64,000 nt of DNA. Origin: Spirochaetota bacterium. Lineage in GTDB: Bacteria > Spirochaetota > Spirochaetia > Treponematales > Rectinemataceae. Below the pieces are notes generated by a model. It was given only the letters and a program-made list of their open reading frames with translations. It did no database searches and was not told the origin of the DNA. The translations under genes were made by a program, and so were the position numbers. Below, one piece after another: positions 1 through 8,239 of the stretch; within the stretch, counting starts at the first letter, position 1; every line of letters starts with the position of its first letter. The stretch lies in NCBI GenBank assembly GCA_029265255.1, contig JAJUJQ010000001.1, positions 62,001-126,000 on the forward strand, written 5' to 3'.

Positions 1-1029
1 AGCCCTATGCTCCTTGCCATCCTCGCTCTGCGGCAGATTGAGTCGCGGATGCCGGAAACCACTCTCAAATGGAACCAGCGCCAGCGGCTTCTTGCGCTCG
101 AAGACCTTGTCCATCACACACGTTTCATCGGCACGGCAGCCTTGTATGGCGACCAAGCGCTGCTATCGGACTATATCGATTGGCTCAAAGTACTCTGGAA
201 TACCCTTGGCTTTCGTATTGAATCGCTGCGTATTTCTTTCCAGTTTCTTGAGCAGGCCGCCCAGGGAGTGCTGAGTGAATCGGATCTCGCTCTGTTCCTT
301 TCGTTCAGCAAGTTCGCGAAAGATGCACTCGATGTTGATGTACCAGAGGCGAATCCCTACCTCAAAGAGCCTGATGTGAGCAGCCTGTATGTACGCCAGT
401 ACCTCGAAGCGCTGCTTGGCAGCAAGCGTCAATATGCGGTGGAGCTGGTCCAGAGTCTCGTCGCGAACGGTAAATCGCTGATCAATCTGTATGAGGAGCT
501 TTTCATCCCTGCGCAGCGGGAACTCGGTTATCTGTGGCACCAGGGCAGGATTTCGGTGGTGCGGGAACACTATGTCACCGCAGCGACACAGGCGATTATT
601 TCCGGCCTCTATGGGCGCCTGTTCGAGAGCGCCGAGACTGACCGCCCCCTGATGTACGCTGCCTGCGCCGAGGGAGAATTGCATGAGATAGGCATTAGAT
701 ACATTGCGGATTACTTCCAGCACGCGGGATGGAATACTCGCTATTACGGAGCCAATGTGCCTGCGGAGGACCTGCTTCGGGAAATCAGGGCCCAGCGGCC
801 GTCGGTCATCGCGCTCTCCGCGACGCTGGCAGTTCATCTGCCAGAAATGGAATCTCTTATTGCGCGCATCAGAGAAGAAAAGTATTACCAGCCGGTGATT
901 CTTGCGGGTGGACATGCCTTGGAAGCCTCCCCAGACTTGTGGAAAAGAATCGGTGCTGACGGAACCAGCACGTCCGCTCGCGACGCGTTGGCTCTTGTAG
1001 AAGCTCGATTGGGAAAGGTGTCGGCATGA
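1..1029 (+). CDS. Cobalamin-binding, CarH-like light-sensor protein (5' end open)
   Basis: The first in-frame ATG is at base 7, but the frame is open to the window edge, so the true start may lie upstream. Counting from that ATG (340 aa), residues about 125-205 form a four-helix B12-binding cap and 215-335 a Rossmann B12-binding domain. The cap carries W177, H178, E187 and H188, which is the Wx9EH motif of adenosylcobalamin photoreceptors; the base has E224-L-H226-E-I-G229 (ExHxxG, with H226 as lower cobalt ligand), S271-A-T-L and a G301-G302 turn. These match the CarH/LitR light-sensing module rather than a methyltransferase corrinoid protein. No MerR DNA-binding domain is seen; residues 1-120 are helical and unassigned. 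The stop overlaps the start of the diguanylate cyclase by 4 bp, so that enzyme is the likely output partner. The family is sure; light sensing is inferred. Confidence 0.85.
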   Translation, partial: SPMLLAILALRQIESRMPETTLKWNQRQRLLALEDLVHHTRFIGTAALYGDQALLSDYIDWLKVLWNTLGFRIESLRISFQFLEQAAQGVLSESDLALFLSFSKFAKDALDVDVPEANPYLKEPDVSSLYVRQYLEALLGSKRQYAVELVQSLVANGKSLINLYEELFIPAQRELGYLWHQGRISVVREHYVTAATQAIISGLYGRLFESAETDRPLMYAACAEGELHEIGIRYIADYFQHAGWNTRYYGANVPAEDLLREIRAQRPSVIALSATLAVHLPEMESLIARIREEKYYQPVILAGGHALEASPDLWKRIGADGTSTSARDALALVEARLGKVSA

Positions 1030-2012
1030 GCGATACCGATCAAGCGGCGCTTGAGGATTATTCGCGGCTCGTCAATGAGCTGACCAGCGCCCAGCGCGAA
1101 TTGAGCCGTCTCAATGCAGAGCTGCAGCGAAAAGAGGCTTTCCTGCGAGATATCCTGCAGGTCGCGCCATCCATCATCTTTGCCGTCGACACAGGTTCCA
1201 GAAAGCTCATTTTTTCCAATCGGAGCCTGGCTGAGGAGTTGGGATATCCACATGGCGAGCACGATGAAGAAACAGGCATTCCTCTCAATCTGGTACATCC
1301 GGACGATAGGGATGCGGTTAGTGCCCTCCGATTGCGCGAGTTCTCGAATGTCATTGGAGAACTCCATTTCAGGGTGAGAAGAGTCGATGGTAGTTACGCC
1401 TGGTACCGTGTTCGTGAAAAAATAGTATCCCATGATCAGGCAAGCGGCACGCGAATCATCATAGGCTCATTAGAGGAAATCACGGGCCTCAAACTCAGGG
1501 AGCTGTCCTATAAAACAGAAAGCATGCGCGATTTTCTCACTGGGCTGCTCAACAGAAGGGGGTTCCTCGAAGCAGCGGAAGCCAGGCTGAAGAAGAACAT
1601 TCATTCCAGCATGGTGTTGTTCATCGACCTCGATCAATTCAAGCAAATCAACGATCGATACGGGCATGCGGCCGGAGATGAGGCATTGAAAGCCTTCGCG
1701 AATATCCTGTCGAATTCGTTGCGGGCAGATGATGTATCAGGCCGCTGGGGTGGTGACGAATTCATCGCTCTCCTGCCCGAAGCGGGAAGAGAAGCGTTCG
1801 ACATCGTCTACCAGCGCATTCTGGATCATCTCGATCGCTTCAACAAGAAACAGCAACACCCATGGACACTCTCAATTTCGGTGGGAGCATCGATCCTTGG
1901 CGCAGGCGGGGCTCCTACGCTCCAGGCGCTCATTGCGGAAGCAGATGCACGCATGTACGAATCTCGCAGACAGAAGGGCTTGGAGCCACATATCGTTACC
2001 GGCGAGCAGTAA
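1026..2012 (+). CDS. PAS-GGDEF diguanylate cyclase
   Basis: A cytoplasmic 328-aa enzyme predicted to make cyclic di-GMP from two GTP. An N-terminal coiled coil (about 5-40) leads into a PAS domain (about 42-155, with the VHPDD motif near 90) and a GGDEF domain (about 163-325). The active-site signature is intact at G242-G243-D244-E245-F246. An inhibitory I-site RADD (R233 to D236) lies five residues before it, so product feedback is expected. No membrane segment or signal peptide is seen. Its ATG overlaps the stop of the B12-binding sensor gene (ATGA), which implies translational coupling and a shared task. The PAS domain could receive a second signal or dock the B12 protein through the coiled coil. 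The enzyme class is certain; the control by the neighbour is inference. Confidence 0.93.
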   Translation: MSDTDQAALEDYSRLVNELTSAQRELSRLNAELQRKEAFLRDILQVAPSIIFAVDTGSRKLIFSNRSLAEELGYPHGEHDEETGIPLNLVHPDDRDAVSALRLREFSNVIGELHFRVRRVDGSYAWYRVREKIVSHDQASGTRIIIGSLEEITGLKLRELSYKTESMRDFLTGLLNRRGFLEAAEARLKKNIHSSMVLFIDLDQFKQINDRYGHAAGDEALKAFANILSNSLRADDVSGRWGGDEFIALLPEAGREAFDIVYQRILDHLDRFNKKQQHPWTLSISVGASILGAGGAPTLQALIAEADARMYESRRQKGLEPHIVTGEQ

Positions 2013-2034
2013 GGTTCCAATCTATAAAAATTGT

Positions 2035-2064
2035 TTGACAATTCTCAAAATCCAGTCTTATACT
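2035..2064 (+). promoter_or_regulatory. Promoter of the liv operon
   Basis: TTGACA at 2035-2040 and TATACT at 2059-2064 are separated by 18 bp. They lie in the gap before the branched-chain amino acid binding-protein gene, about 95 bases upstream of its ATG. Confidence 0.72.
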
Positions 2065-2075
2065 GATTCCCGCCA

Positions 2076-2091
2076 CTGCATGTATATGCAG
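2076..2091. promoter_or_regulatory. Inverted repeat just after the liv promoter (possible operator)
   Basis: CTGCAT-gtat-ATGCAG is an inverted repeat with 6-bp arms, placed around the expected transcription start. It could be a repressor site or the base of a leader hairpin. A second short stem (2108-2113 with 2125-2130) follows in the leader. Both are short enough to be chance. Confidence 0.35.
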
Positions 2092-2158
2092 CATCTGATC
2101 ATGGACATGCGGCCGCTGGAGGCAGCCGCACACTGTTCCATACTCTGGAGGTAGATGC

Positions 2159-3394
2159 ATGCGAAAGAGAACACTCGTGCTCGTGATGATGGCGATGCTC
2201 ATCATCGTTGCCGGGGCGCAGGAAAAGATCATCAAAATCGGAACCCTGTTCCCTCTGACCGGACCGGTCGCTACCGCCGGCCAACGCTGTACCGCCGCGG
2301 TTGAAACCATCGTCGACATCATCAATGGTGTATATCCGAACCTGGACCTGCCCATCGCAAAAAAGGCTGGACTTCTTGACGGATATAAAATTGTGCTTGT
2401 AAAAGCCGATCATCAGGGCAAGCCGGATGTTGCCAAATCAGAAGCCGAGCGCTTGTATGGCCAGGAAAATGTGTTTGCGGTCATCGGCTGCTACAACAGC
2501 GCGGCGACCAAACCTGCCAGTGCGGTTGCCGAGCGCCTGGAAAAGATTTTTATGTGCGGCGCCTCAAGCTCCGCAGCGCTCACTGAGAGGGATTTCAAGT
2601 ATTTCTTCAGACTCGCGCCGACGGACCGCATCGAGAGCTATGAATTTGTCGAGTGGTTCGAGGAGCTGAACAAGAGCCGCAACGCGAACATTAAAACCGC
2701 CGCGGTCATTTACGAAAACACCGAGTTCGGAAAGCATGCCGCGGATGAAGCCAAGGCTGCTTCGGCGAAGGCAGGTATCAAGGTTATCGCCGACGTCCCC
2801 TTTACCCCTGGCGCGACCAACCTGAATTCAGAAATCCAGCGCCTTAAGGCCGCGAATGCCGACGCGCTTTTCGGCGCGGTGCTTGGCGCTGATTATTCTC
2901 TCATGGTTCGTACCATGAAACAGGCGAACTGGAAGCCGAAAATCGCCATCAACTACTGCTCTGGCTACCAGGATCCGAACATCGCGGAGCAGCTCGGGAA
3001 GGATGGATGGTATTTCATGGGTTCTGCAGGATATACCCCTGAGTTCGGCATGCGTTTCATGAAAGCCGTCGCGCCGGTGGAAGAGTACTTCAAGAAGAAA
3101 GTGAATGTGCCCTTCGATTCCAACTCAATCCAGGAAGCGGTCGCCATGTATGTGCTCGCGCTCGCAATCGAGAAAGCCGGCTCGCTTGATACCAACAAGG
3201 TTGCCGAGGTGCTCCGAACGACCACCTTCGATTCCCCGCTCTCAATGGGCGGCAAGGTCGCCTTCGAATCCCCCGGTGGACAGAACATCAAGGCGCAGAG
3301 CGTCATTTCCCAGATCCAGAATGGCAAGTACGTGACCGTGTACCCCTACGAGTACAAGGACGCGGACCCGATCTATCCGATGCCTTCTTGGTAA
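2159..3394 (+). CDS. livK: Branched-chain amino acid-type ABC transporter, substrate-binding protein
   Basis: A 411-aa periplasmic binding protein of the Leu/Ile/Val (peripla_BP_6) family that delivers an amino acid or amide to the LivHMGF importer. An N-terminal signal peptide (about 1-20, MRKR followed by a Leu/Met/Ile-rich core) is cleaved near AGAQ-EKI; no lipobox Cys is present. The mature protein starts with the family hallmark IKIGTLFPLTG. The start is set by GGAGG about 9 bases upstream. It is first in the operon, and a hairpin terminator separates it from livH, which would give more binding protein than permease. The actual ligand cannot be read from sequence: relatives bind Leu, urea or short amides. 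Confidence 0.9.
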   Translation: MRKRTLVLVMMAMLIIVAGAQEKIIKIGTLFPLTGPVATAGQRCTAAVETIVDIINGVYPNLDLPIAKKAGLLDGYKIVLVKADHQGKPDVAKSEAERLYGQENVFAVIGCYNSAATKPASAVAERLEKIFMCGASSSAALTERDFKYFFRLAPTDRIESYEFVEWFEELNKSRNANIKTAAVIYENTEFGKHAADEAKAASAKAGIKVIADVPFTPGATNLNSEIQRLKAANADALFGAVLGADYSLMVRTMKQANWKPKIAINYCSGYQDPNIAEQLGKDGWYFMGSAGYTPEFGMRFMKAVAPVEEYFKKKVNVPFDSNSIQEAVAMYVLALAIEKAGSLDTNKVAEVLRTTTFDSPLSMGGKVAFESPGGQNIKAQSVISQIQNGKYVTVYPYEYKDADPIYPMPSW

Positions 3395-3426
3395 TCAAAA
3401 TACATAGCTGACCATCCGCATGAGCA

Positions 3427-3456
3427 GGCGGCTTTGCGAAAGCGGAGCCGCCTTTT
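3427..3456 (+). terminator. Hairpin with T run between livK and livH (partial terminator)
   Basis: GGCGGCT (3427-3433) pairs with AGCCGCC (3446-3452), followed by TTTT. A leaky terminator here would allow higher expression of the binding protein than of the membrane components. Confidence 0.72.
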
Positions 3457-3478
3457 CGTGAGGATGCATGGAGGACCG

Positions 3479-4336
3479 ATGGGACTGTTCATACAGGTTT
3501 TGCTGGATGGGCTGTGGGCAGGCATGCTCTACGGCCTCATTGCGGCAGGGCTTTCGCTGATTTGGGGCGTCATGGATGTGATCAATTTTGCCCACGGCGA
3601 GTTCCTGATGGCCGCAATGTATGTGTCGTTCTTTCTCGGATTTCTGCTTAAAATCGATCCGCTCATCTCATGGATCGCCTCAGGAGCCTTTCTATTCATT
3701 CTGGGGATGCTTACTTACAAGCTCGTGGTCAAACGAACCCTCGGCAAGGCAATGGCGCCGCTTCTGGCGACCTTCGGTCTCGCCATGGTGCTCAAGAATG
3801 TTGCCATGAACCGCTTTACGCCGAATTTTCGCATTCTTTCCGGCACCATTATGGAGGGCAAGGTTATCAATCTCGGCTCCGTTATCCTGCCGGTTCCGAA
3901 TCTTGTGACCGCCGTATTTTCACTCGCGGTACTTGGCCTTCTGTATTGGATGCTTACCAGAACACGCTTTGGTTGGGCCGTTCAAGCGACCGCTATGGAC
4001 GCGGAAGCGGCGCGGTTAATGGGTGTGAATACCGAGCGCATTTCACTCCTTGTGTTTGGAATCGGGGGAGCGTGCGTGGGCGTAGCGGGAGGTTTGCTGC
4101 CGTCATATCTGGCGACACATCCTGATGTGGGTACGCTATTCGGTCTTATCGCCTTCATGGTCGTCGCCATGGGCGGATTCGGGAGCATTCCTGGCGCGCT
4201 GCTCGCGGCGATCATGATCGGGTTGGTCGAATCGTTCGCCGGATTCTATATCGCGCCGGTATTCAAATATGTCGCGGTATTCGGCATCTATATCGTGGTC
4301 ATCATGATACGGCCCAAGGGCCTCTTTGGGTGGTGA
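3479..4336 (+). CDS. livH: Branched-chain amino acid-type ABC transporter, permease LivH
   Basis: A 285-aa inner-membrane permease, one of the two channel subunits of the importer. It shows about eight hydrophobic segments and the LivH family signature near the N terminus (GLSLIWGVMDVINFAHGE). An upstream TTG at 3434 in the same frame lies inside the terminator loop and is rejected; ATG 3479 is preceded by GGAGG four bases away and begins the conserved MGLFIQVLLDGL stretch. The C terminus ends with the typical RPKGLFG motif. Expected to pair with LivM and be driven by LivG and LivF encoded next. Confidence 0.93.
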   Translation: MGLFIQVLLDGLWAGMLYGLIAAGLSLIWGVMDVINFAHGEFLMAAMYVSFFLGFLLKIDPLISWIASGAFLFILGMLTYKLVVKRTLGKAMAPLLATFGLAMVLKNVAMNRFTPNFRILSGTIMEGKVINLGSVILPVPNLVTAVFSLAVLGLLYWMLTRTRFGWAVQATAMDAEAARLMGVNTERISLLVFGIGGACVGVAGGLLPSYLATHPDVGTLFGLIAFMVVAMGGFGSIPGALLAAIMIGLVESFAGFYIAPVFKYVAVFGIYIVVIMIRPKGLFGW

Positions 4337-4339
4337 GCC

Positions 4340-5368
4340 ATGAGTATGACAACGAGGAATACAATAATGGAGCAGTATGGCCGCACCATCGGATGGATCG
4401 CTCTCCTGGCGGCTCTGGCGATTTTGCCTGTCGTGGGCATTGTGGGGGATCAATTTCTTTCCCATGTGCTGGTTATGGTGCTTCTGAACGCGTCAATGGC
4501 CCAGGCGTGGAACCTCATCGGTGGCTATGCGGGTCAGGTGTCGTTCGGACATTCGGTGTTTTTCGGGATAGGCGCTTATGGCGCGGCCTATGCCGTGACG
4601 ATGCTGAAGTCGACGCCGTGGCCGGGAATCATTGCGGGCGCTATTCTCGCGGCTGCCATTTCTGTACTCATAGGGTATCCGACGTTCAAGCTCAAAGGGC
4701 ACTATTTCGCCATCGCGACCTTTGCGATTGTTGAAATCTTCAACCGGCTGTTCATGGTCTGGGAGGATGTGGGGGGAGCCGTTGGTCTGGACTATCCGAT
4801 TCTCAAGGATAGCTGGAAATTCTTTACCTGGTCCAAGACCAAGGTAGGGTATTACTATGGAGCCCTGGTACTATTCGCGCTGGTATTCAGTCTGGTGCGC
4901 GTTATCGAGCGAGCACGTTTCGGGTATTACCTGAAAGCCATTCGCGAAGGGCAGGAGACCGCGGAGTCGGTGGGTGTCGATTCTCGAAAAGTCAAGCTTG
5001 CCGCGATGGCGCTATCGGCAGCGCTCGCCGCGCTCTGTGGCTCTTTCTTTGCGCAGTACAACTACCGAGTCGACCCTCCCATGGTGCTTTCGCTCGATAT
5101 GTCCATGAAGTTCGTGCTGATTACGATCCTGGGGGGTATCGGCACCCTCTGGGGTCCGCTGCTGGGAGCGGTCATTCTGATTCCACTGCAAGAGTACACG
5201 CGCGCGTACCTCGCCAAACTCGGACCGGGCGTGGACCTCATCATTTTCGGGCTGATTATTATTATCATGATGGAATTCCAGCCGCGCGGCATCATGGGCA
5301 TCATTGACGGAGCCATCAAGTATGCCCGCAAGGCCGGTTCGGGCAAGGTTCAGGGAGGTGCCCCATGA
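4340..5368 (+). CDS. livM: Branched-chain amino acid-type ABC transporter, permease LivM
   Basis: A 342-aa inner-membrane permease, the LivH partner. It contains the family motifs AWNLIGGYAGQVSFGHSVFFGIGAYG near residues 55-80 and the ILGGIGTLWGPLLGA loop near 263-277 that contacts the ATPases, with about nine to ten hydrophobic segments. It starts 3 bases after the livH stop; an in-frame ATG at 4367 behind a GAGGAA stretch is an alternative start. Its end overlaps livG by 4 bp. Membership of the LivM family is clear; substrate is as for the binding protein. Confidence 0.93.
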   Translation: MSMTTRNTIMEQYGRTIGWIALLAALAILPVVGIVGDQFLSHVLVMVLLNASMAQAWNLIGGYAGQVSFGHSVFFGIGAYGAAYAVTMLKSTPWPGIIAGAILAAAISVLIGYPTFKLKGHYFAIATFAIVEIFNRLFMVWEDVGGAVGLDYPILKDSWKFFTWSKTKVGYYYGALVLFALVFSLVRVIERARFGYYLKAIREGQETAESVGVDSRKVKLAAMALSAALAALCGSFFAQYNYRVDPPMVLSLDMSMKFVLITILGGIGTLWGPLLGAVILIPLQEYTRAYLAKLGPGVDLIIFGLIIIIMMEFQPRGIMGIIDGAIKYARKAGSGKVQGGAP

Positions 5369-6126
5369 GCATACTAGAACTTCGCAGCGTCAGCATGAAA
5401 TTCGGAGCGCTGTATGCCGACAGGGACGTATCCTTCAATGTAGAACAGGGGACCATCGTGGGCCTCATCGGACCGAACGGCGCGGGAAAGACGACGCTCT
5501 TCAACTGCATCGCGGGGTACTATAAACCCTACAGTGGCGAAATCCTATTCAACGGGACAAGAATCGACGGAATGCCACCCTATCGCATCGCGCGGCTTGG
5601 CATCGCTCGAACCTTTCAGGTGGTACGGCCGCTCAAAGAAATGAGCGTCCTTGACAACATCATGGTAGGTGCCTTTTTGCGGCACGCCAGCGCGGCGGAG
5701 GCACGGAAGACAGCCGAGCGCTGTGCGTCGCTCTGCTATCTGGATGAATTCAAAAACAAGCTGGCTGGAGATCTCACGATTGGCAACAAGAAGCGTCTGG
5801 AAATCGCTCGCGCGCTTGCGACCGACCCGAAGCTCCTGCTGCTAGATGAATCGGTATCAGGACTGACCTCGACCGAAGTGCATGAAATGGTGCAAGTCAT
5901 TCGCCGATTGAAGGACGAAGGCATCACCATCCTCATGGTTGAGCATATCATGGAAGCCATCATGCCGATCGCTGACCATATTGTCGTGCTCAGCCATGGC
6001 GAGAAGATCGCAGATGGGCAGCCCGCGGACATTGTGCACGATCCAGTGGTCATAACGGCCTATCTCGGCGAGAAATTTGCCAGGAAAATCGCCGCCAGTA
6101 AGGCTGAAAAAGGAGCGACAGTATGA
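5365..6126 (+). CDS. livG: Branched-chain amino acid-type ABC transporter, ATPase LivG
   Basis: A 253-aa cytoplasmic ATPase that powers the LivHM channel with LivF. Walker A is GPNGAGKTT near residue 36, Walker B LLLLDE near 156, and the switch His lies in VEHIME. The ABC signature is LTIGNKKRLE rather than LSGGQ, a variation common in LivG proteins. The C-terminal tail after residue 235 (AYLGEKFARK) is the LivG-specific extension. The start ATGA overlaps livM. Confidence 0.93.
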   Translation: MSILELRSVSMKFGALYADRDVSFNVEQGTIVGLIGPNGAGKTTLFNCIAGYYKPYSGEILFNGTRIDGMPPYRIARLGIARTFQVVRPLKEMSVLDNIMVGAFLRHASAAEARKTAERCASLCYLDEFKNKLAGDLTIGNKKRLEIARALATDPKLLLLDESVSGLTSTEVHEMVQVIRRLKDEGITILMVEHIMEAIMPIADHIVVLSHGEKIADGQPADIVHDPVVITAYLGEKFARKIAASKAEKGATV

Positions 6127-6839
6127 GCGAGCCTATGCTGCGAGTTGAACACATTCGTTGCGAATACGACAGTGTGCCGGTGATCCATGGTATCTCGCTC
6201 GAGGTCTACAAGGGAGAGATTGTGGCGATCGTCGGGTCGAACGGCGCGGGAAAGACCACGACCATGCGGACTATCGCGGGGCTCATGCATCCCGCTGCTG
6301 GTCGTATTTTATTTGAAGGGAAAGAAATCCAAAACACCGAGGCATACGACCTTGTGCCGAAGGGCATTTCCTATGTGCCGGAGGGCCGCCACCTGTTCGG
6401 CAAGCTTTCGGTGCGGCAGAACCTCGCGCTGGGCGCTTACGCGACAAAAGACAAGGCCACAATCGCGCGTAGAATCGAGGAGGCCTTCGAGCTCTTTCCT
6501 ATTTTGAAAGAGAGACAGACTCAAACCGCCGAAACGCTCTCCGGCGGCGAGCAGCAGATGCTTGCCATTGCCCGGGGCCTCATGTCTGGACCAAAATTGC
6601 TTATGCTCGATGAACTTTCGCTGGGCCTGGCGCCTGCCGTCGTCGAGCTGGTGCTGGATACGGTACGAAAGATTCGGGATCGCGGCATTACTGTGCTGCT
6701 GGTCGAGCAGCTGGTGCAGGAAGCCCTGGAAATAGCGGATCGCGGTTATGTCATCCAGACAGGGAAGATCGTGCATGAAGGGAAAGCGGCTGAACTCCTG
6801 GAAATGCCGGAAATTCGCGCCGCGTACATGGGTATGTGA
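6123..6839 (+). CDS. livF: Branched-chain amino acid-type ABC transporter, ATPase LivF
   Basis: A 238-aa ATPase, the second nucleotide-binding subunit of the importer. Walker A (GSNGAGKTT), signature LSGGEQQMLAIARG and Walker B LLMLDE are intact, and the C terminus ends AAYMGM in the usual LivF manner. It overlaps livG by 4 bp and is followed after one base by a small exported protein. Length and motif spacing are normal for the family. Confidence 0.93.
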   Translation: MSEPMLRVEHIRCEYDSVPVIHGISLEVYKGEIVAIVGSNGAGKTTTMRTIAGLMHPAAGRILFEGKEIQNTEAYDLVPKGISYVPEGRHLFGKLSVRQNLALGAYATKDKATIARRIEEAFELFPILKERQTQTAETLSGGEQQMLAIARGLMSGPKLLMLDELSLGLAPAVVELVLDTVRKIRDRGITVLLVEQLVQEALEIADRGYVIQTGKIVHEGKAAELLEMPEIRAAYMGM

Positions 6840-6840
6840 G

Positions 6841-7287
6841 ATGTGGCTTGTCCTGATGCTGGGAATGCTGGCGGTAGCCCTGGGAGGAGGCGCGGCAAGC
6901 CCGCTGCAGGCTCAAGAGTCCTGCGCGGTGCCGGAAAGTACCCAGGGCCTGCCGCTTTTATTGCCGGCGCCATCGGAACACCAGCTGATCTGGCCGCTTG
7001 TGCTGGAGCGATGGTACTGGCAGTATTCCTCAGCGGATGGGAAGGTTATGCTGAGCGCGCGCATCGGCAATATAGGCCAGGAGCGGGTGCGCGGCGCCGG
7101 CGTTCAGGTGCAGGTGTTCGATGGAGCTGGCCGCCTTGTCTTTGAGGGATGGAGACTGACGGAACATGTCTATCTCGAAGCTGGTTCAGCGGCGGATATC
7201 ATGTTCGAGATCGTACTGCCTGACAGGATTATTCCCGCGGCGGCAAAAGCGGAAGCCGTCATGGTCATGGGCTCCTGCGGTTGGTAG
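6841..7287 (+). CDS. Small exported protein with FxLYD-like domain
   Basis: A 148-aa protein starting at the ATG one base after the livF stop; a longer reading from 6748 would run inside livF and is rejected. Residues 1-23 form a signal peptide (Leu/Ala-rich, ending ASPLQAQ-E). The rest shows a beta pattern with IGN-VQVQVFDGAGRLV-FEGW followed by a Gly/Ala-Asp turn and a hydrophobic strand, as in FxLYD/Ig-like extracytoplasmic domains. Two Cys (ESCAVP and GSCGW at the end) could form a disulfide. The tight junction with livF suggests co-transcription with the amino acid importer, but a role in it is only inferred. Confidence 0.72.
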   Translation: MWLVLMLGMLAVALGGGAASPLQAQESCAVPESTQGLPLLLPAPSEHQLIWPLVLERWYWQYSSADGKVMLSARIGNIGQERVRGAGVQVQVFDGAGRLVFEGWRLTEHVYLEAGSAADIMFEIVLPDRIIPAAAKAEAVMVMGSCGW

Positions 7288-7313
7288 CTGCGGAACTCGC
7301 TGGTACCGCAGCT
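7286..7313. terminator. Stem-loop between convergent genes
   Basis: AGCTGCGG (7286-7293) and CCGCAGCT (7306-7313) form a perfect 8-bp stem with a 12-base loop. It sits between the end of the liv operon and the convergent HAD gene and overlaps the last codon. No T run follows, so termination is likely but not assured. Confidence 0.45.
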
Positions 7314-7339
7314 GGCGACATTATCAGTACTTGCCTGCT

Positions 7340-8143
7340 TCAACTCCGCCGGTTGAGCAAGGTATCTGAGAATTCAGCGAATCCCGCTCCGGAAGGCTGC
7401 GTGGTGACAAAATGCGGCCAGTGCGCAATAAGCGCCTCATAACCAAGAATGTTGGCAACGCCGCATGCCATGGGGAAGTGCGCGAACATTGGCTCATCGT
7501 TCGGAGAGTCGCCAATGAATACTACGCTCCCGCGATCGCGTTCGTCATTGTATCCAAACCGCGCTGACAGGTAGCGGACGGCCATTGACAGCTTGTCGTA
7601 GGCTCCCATCCAGGCGTTTACATGAATCGATGAAATTTTCGCGTGCGCCCCCCCGGTTTCGAATAGGTCCTTGATTTTTTGCGCGGTCTGGAGCGGCAAG
7701 ACCGGTTCTTCTTCTGCGAAATCGATGGCAATATCAAAACGCCTGCTGAACTGATCGCGCGCGATGCGGCAACCAGGTACTTCGCGCAAGACCCGATCAC
7801 GCAGCGCAATAAGTCTTGAATCGTTGTTTGGCACCGCGTTGGGATGCTGGAGCATCTGCATGCGGCGTCCTTTATCTTCCCAGAAGACGAACGCGCCATT
7901 CTCACCTACAATGCCGTCGACAGGCCATTGACGCGCGATGCAGTCGCACCAGCCTGCCGGCCTTCCGGTGATCGGAACCACAACAAACCCAGCTTCATGA
8001 AGCGTCCACAGAGCGCGGTAGCTGGAAACCGGAAGTTTTCCGTCTGTCGTGAGAGTGTCGTCGATATCCATGAGGATGAAGCGGATGTCTCGCGCTTCCT
8101 GCGGAGAGATCTGGTTGATGGAAAGTGGTCGTGCGCTATGCAT
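7340..8143 (-). CDS. HAD-superfamily (type IIB, Cof-like) phosphatase
   Basis: A 267-aa cytoplasmic hydrolase, probably acting on a sugar or glycerate phosphate. HAD motif I is DIDDTLTTDG (nucleophile and acid Asp near residue 27), motif II PITGRP near 58, motif III Lys in YDKLSMA, and motif IV GDSPNDEPMF near 219. The cap between motifs II and III with the VGENGA stretch is the IIB type seen in mannosyl-3-phosphoglycerate phosphatase and Cof proteins. The substrate cannot be told. It is transcribed alone, convergent with the liv operon and divergent from the metallopeptidase gene. Confidence 0.85.
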   Translation of the reverse strand: MHSARPLSINQISPQEARDIRFILMDIDDTLTTDGKLPVSSYRALWTLHEAGFVVVPITGRPAGWCDCIARQWPVDGIVGENGAFVFWEDKGRRMQMLQHPNAVPNNDSRLIALRDRVLREVPGCRIARDQFSRRFDIAIDFAEEEPVLPLQTAQKIKDLFETGGAHAKISSIHVNAWMGAYDKLSMAVRYLSARFGYNDERDRGSVVFIGDSPNDEPMFAHFPMACGVANILGYEALIAHWPHFVTTQPSGAGFAEFSDTLLNRRS

Positions 8144-8239
8144 GATGCTGCAGCATGGTATCCGGCTGGCGGCAGCAGGTCAAGCAAGGAATGACACGAT
8201 GCACGCGCAGGGCAATCATGGTACACTTGAGCGGTGGGC

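Noticed and set aside
8145..8156. 12-bp palindrome ATGCTGCAGCAT upstream of the HAD gene
   Set aside because: Short and without a promoter beside it; could be chance.
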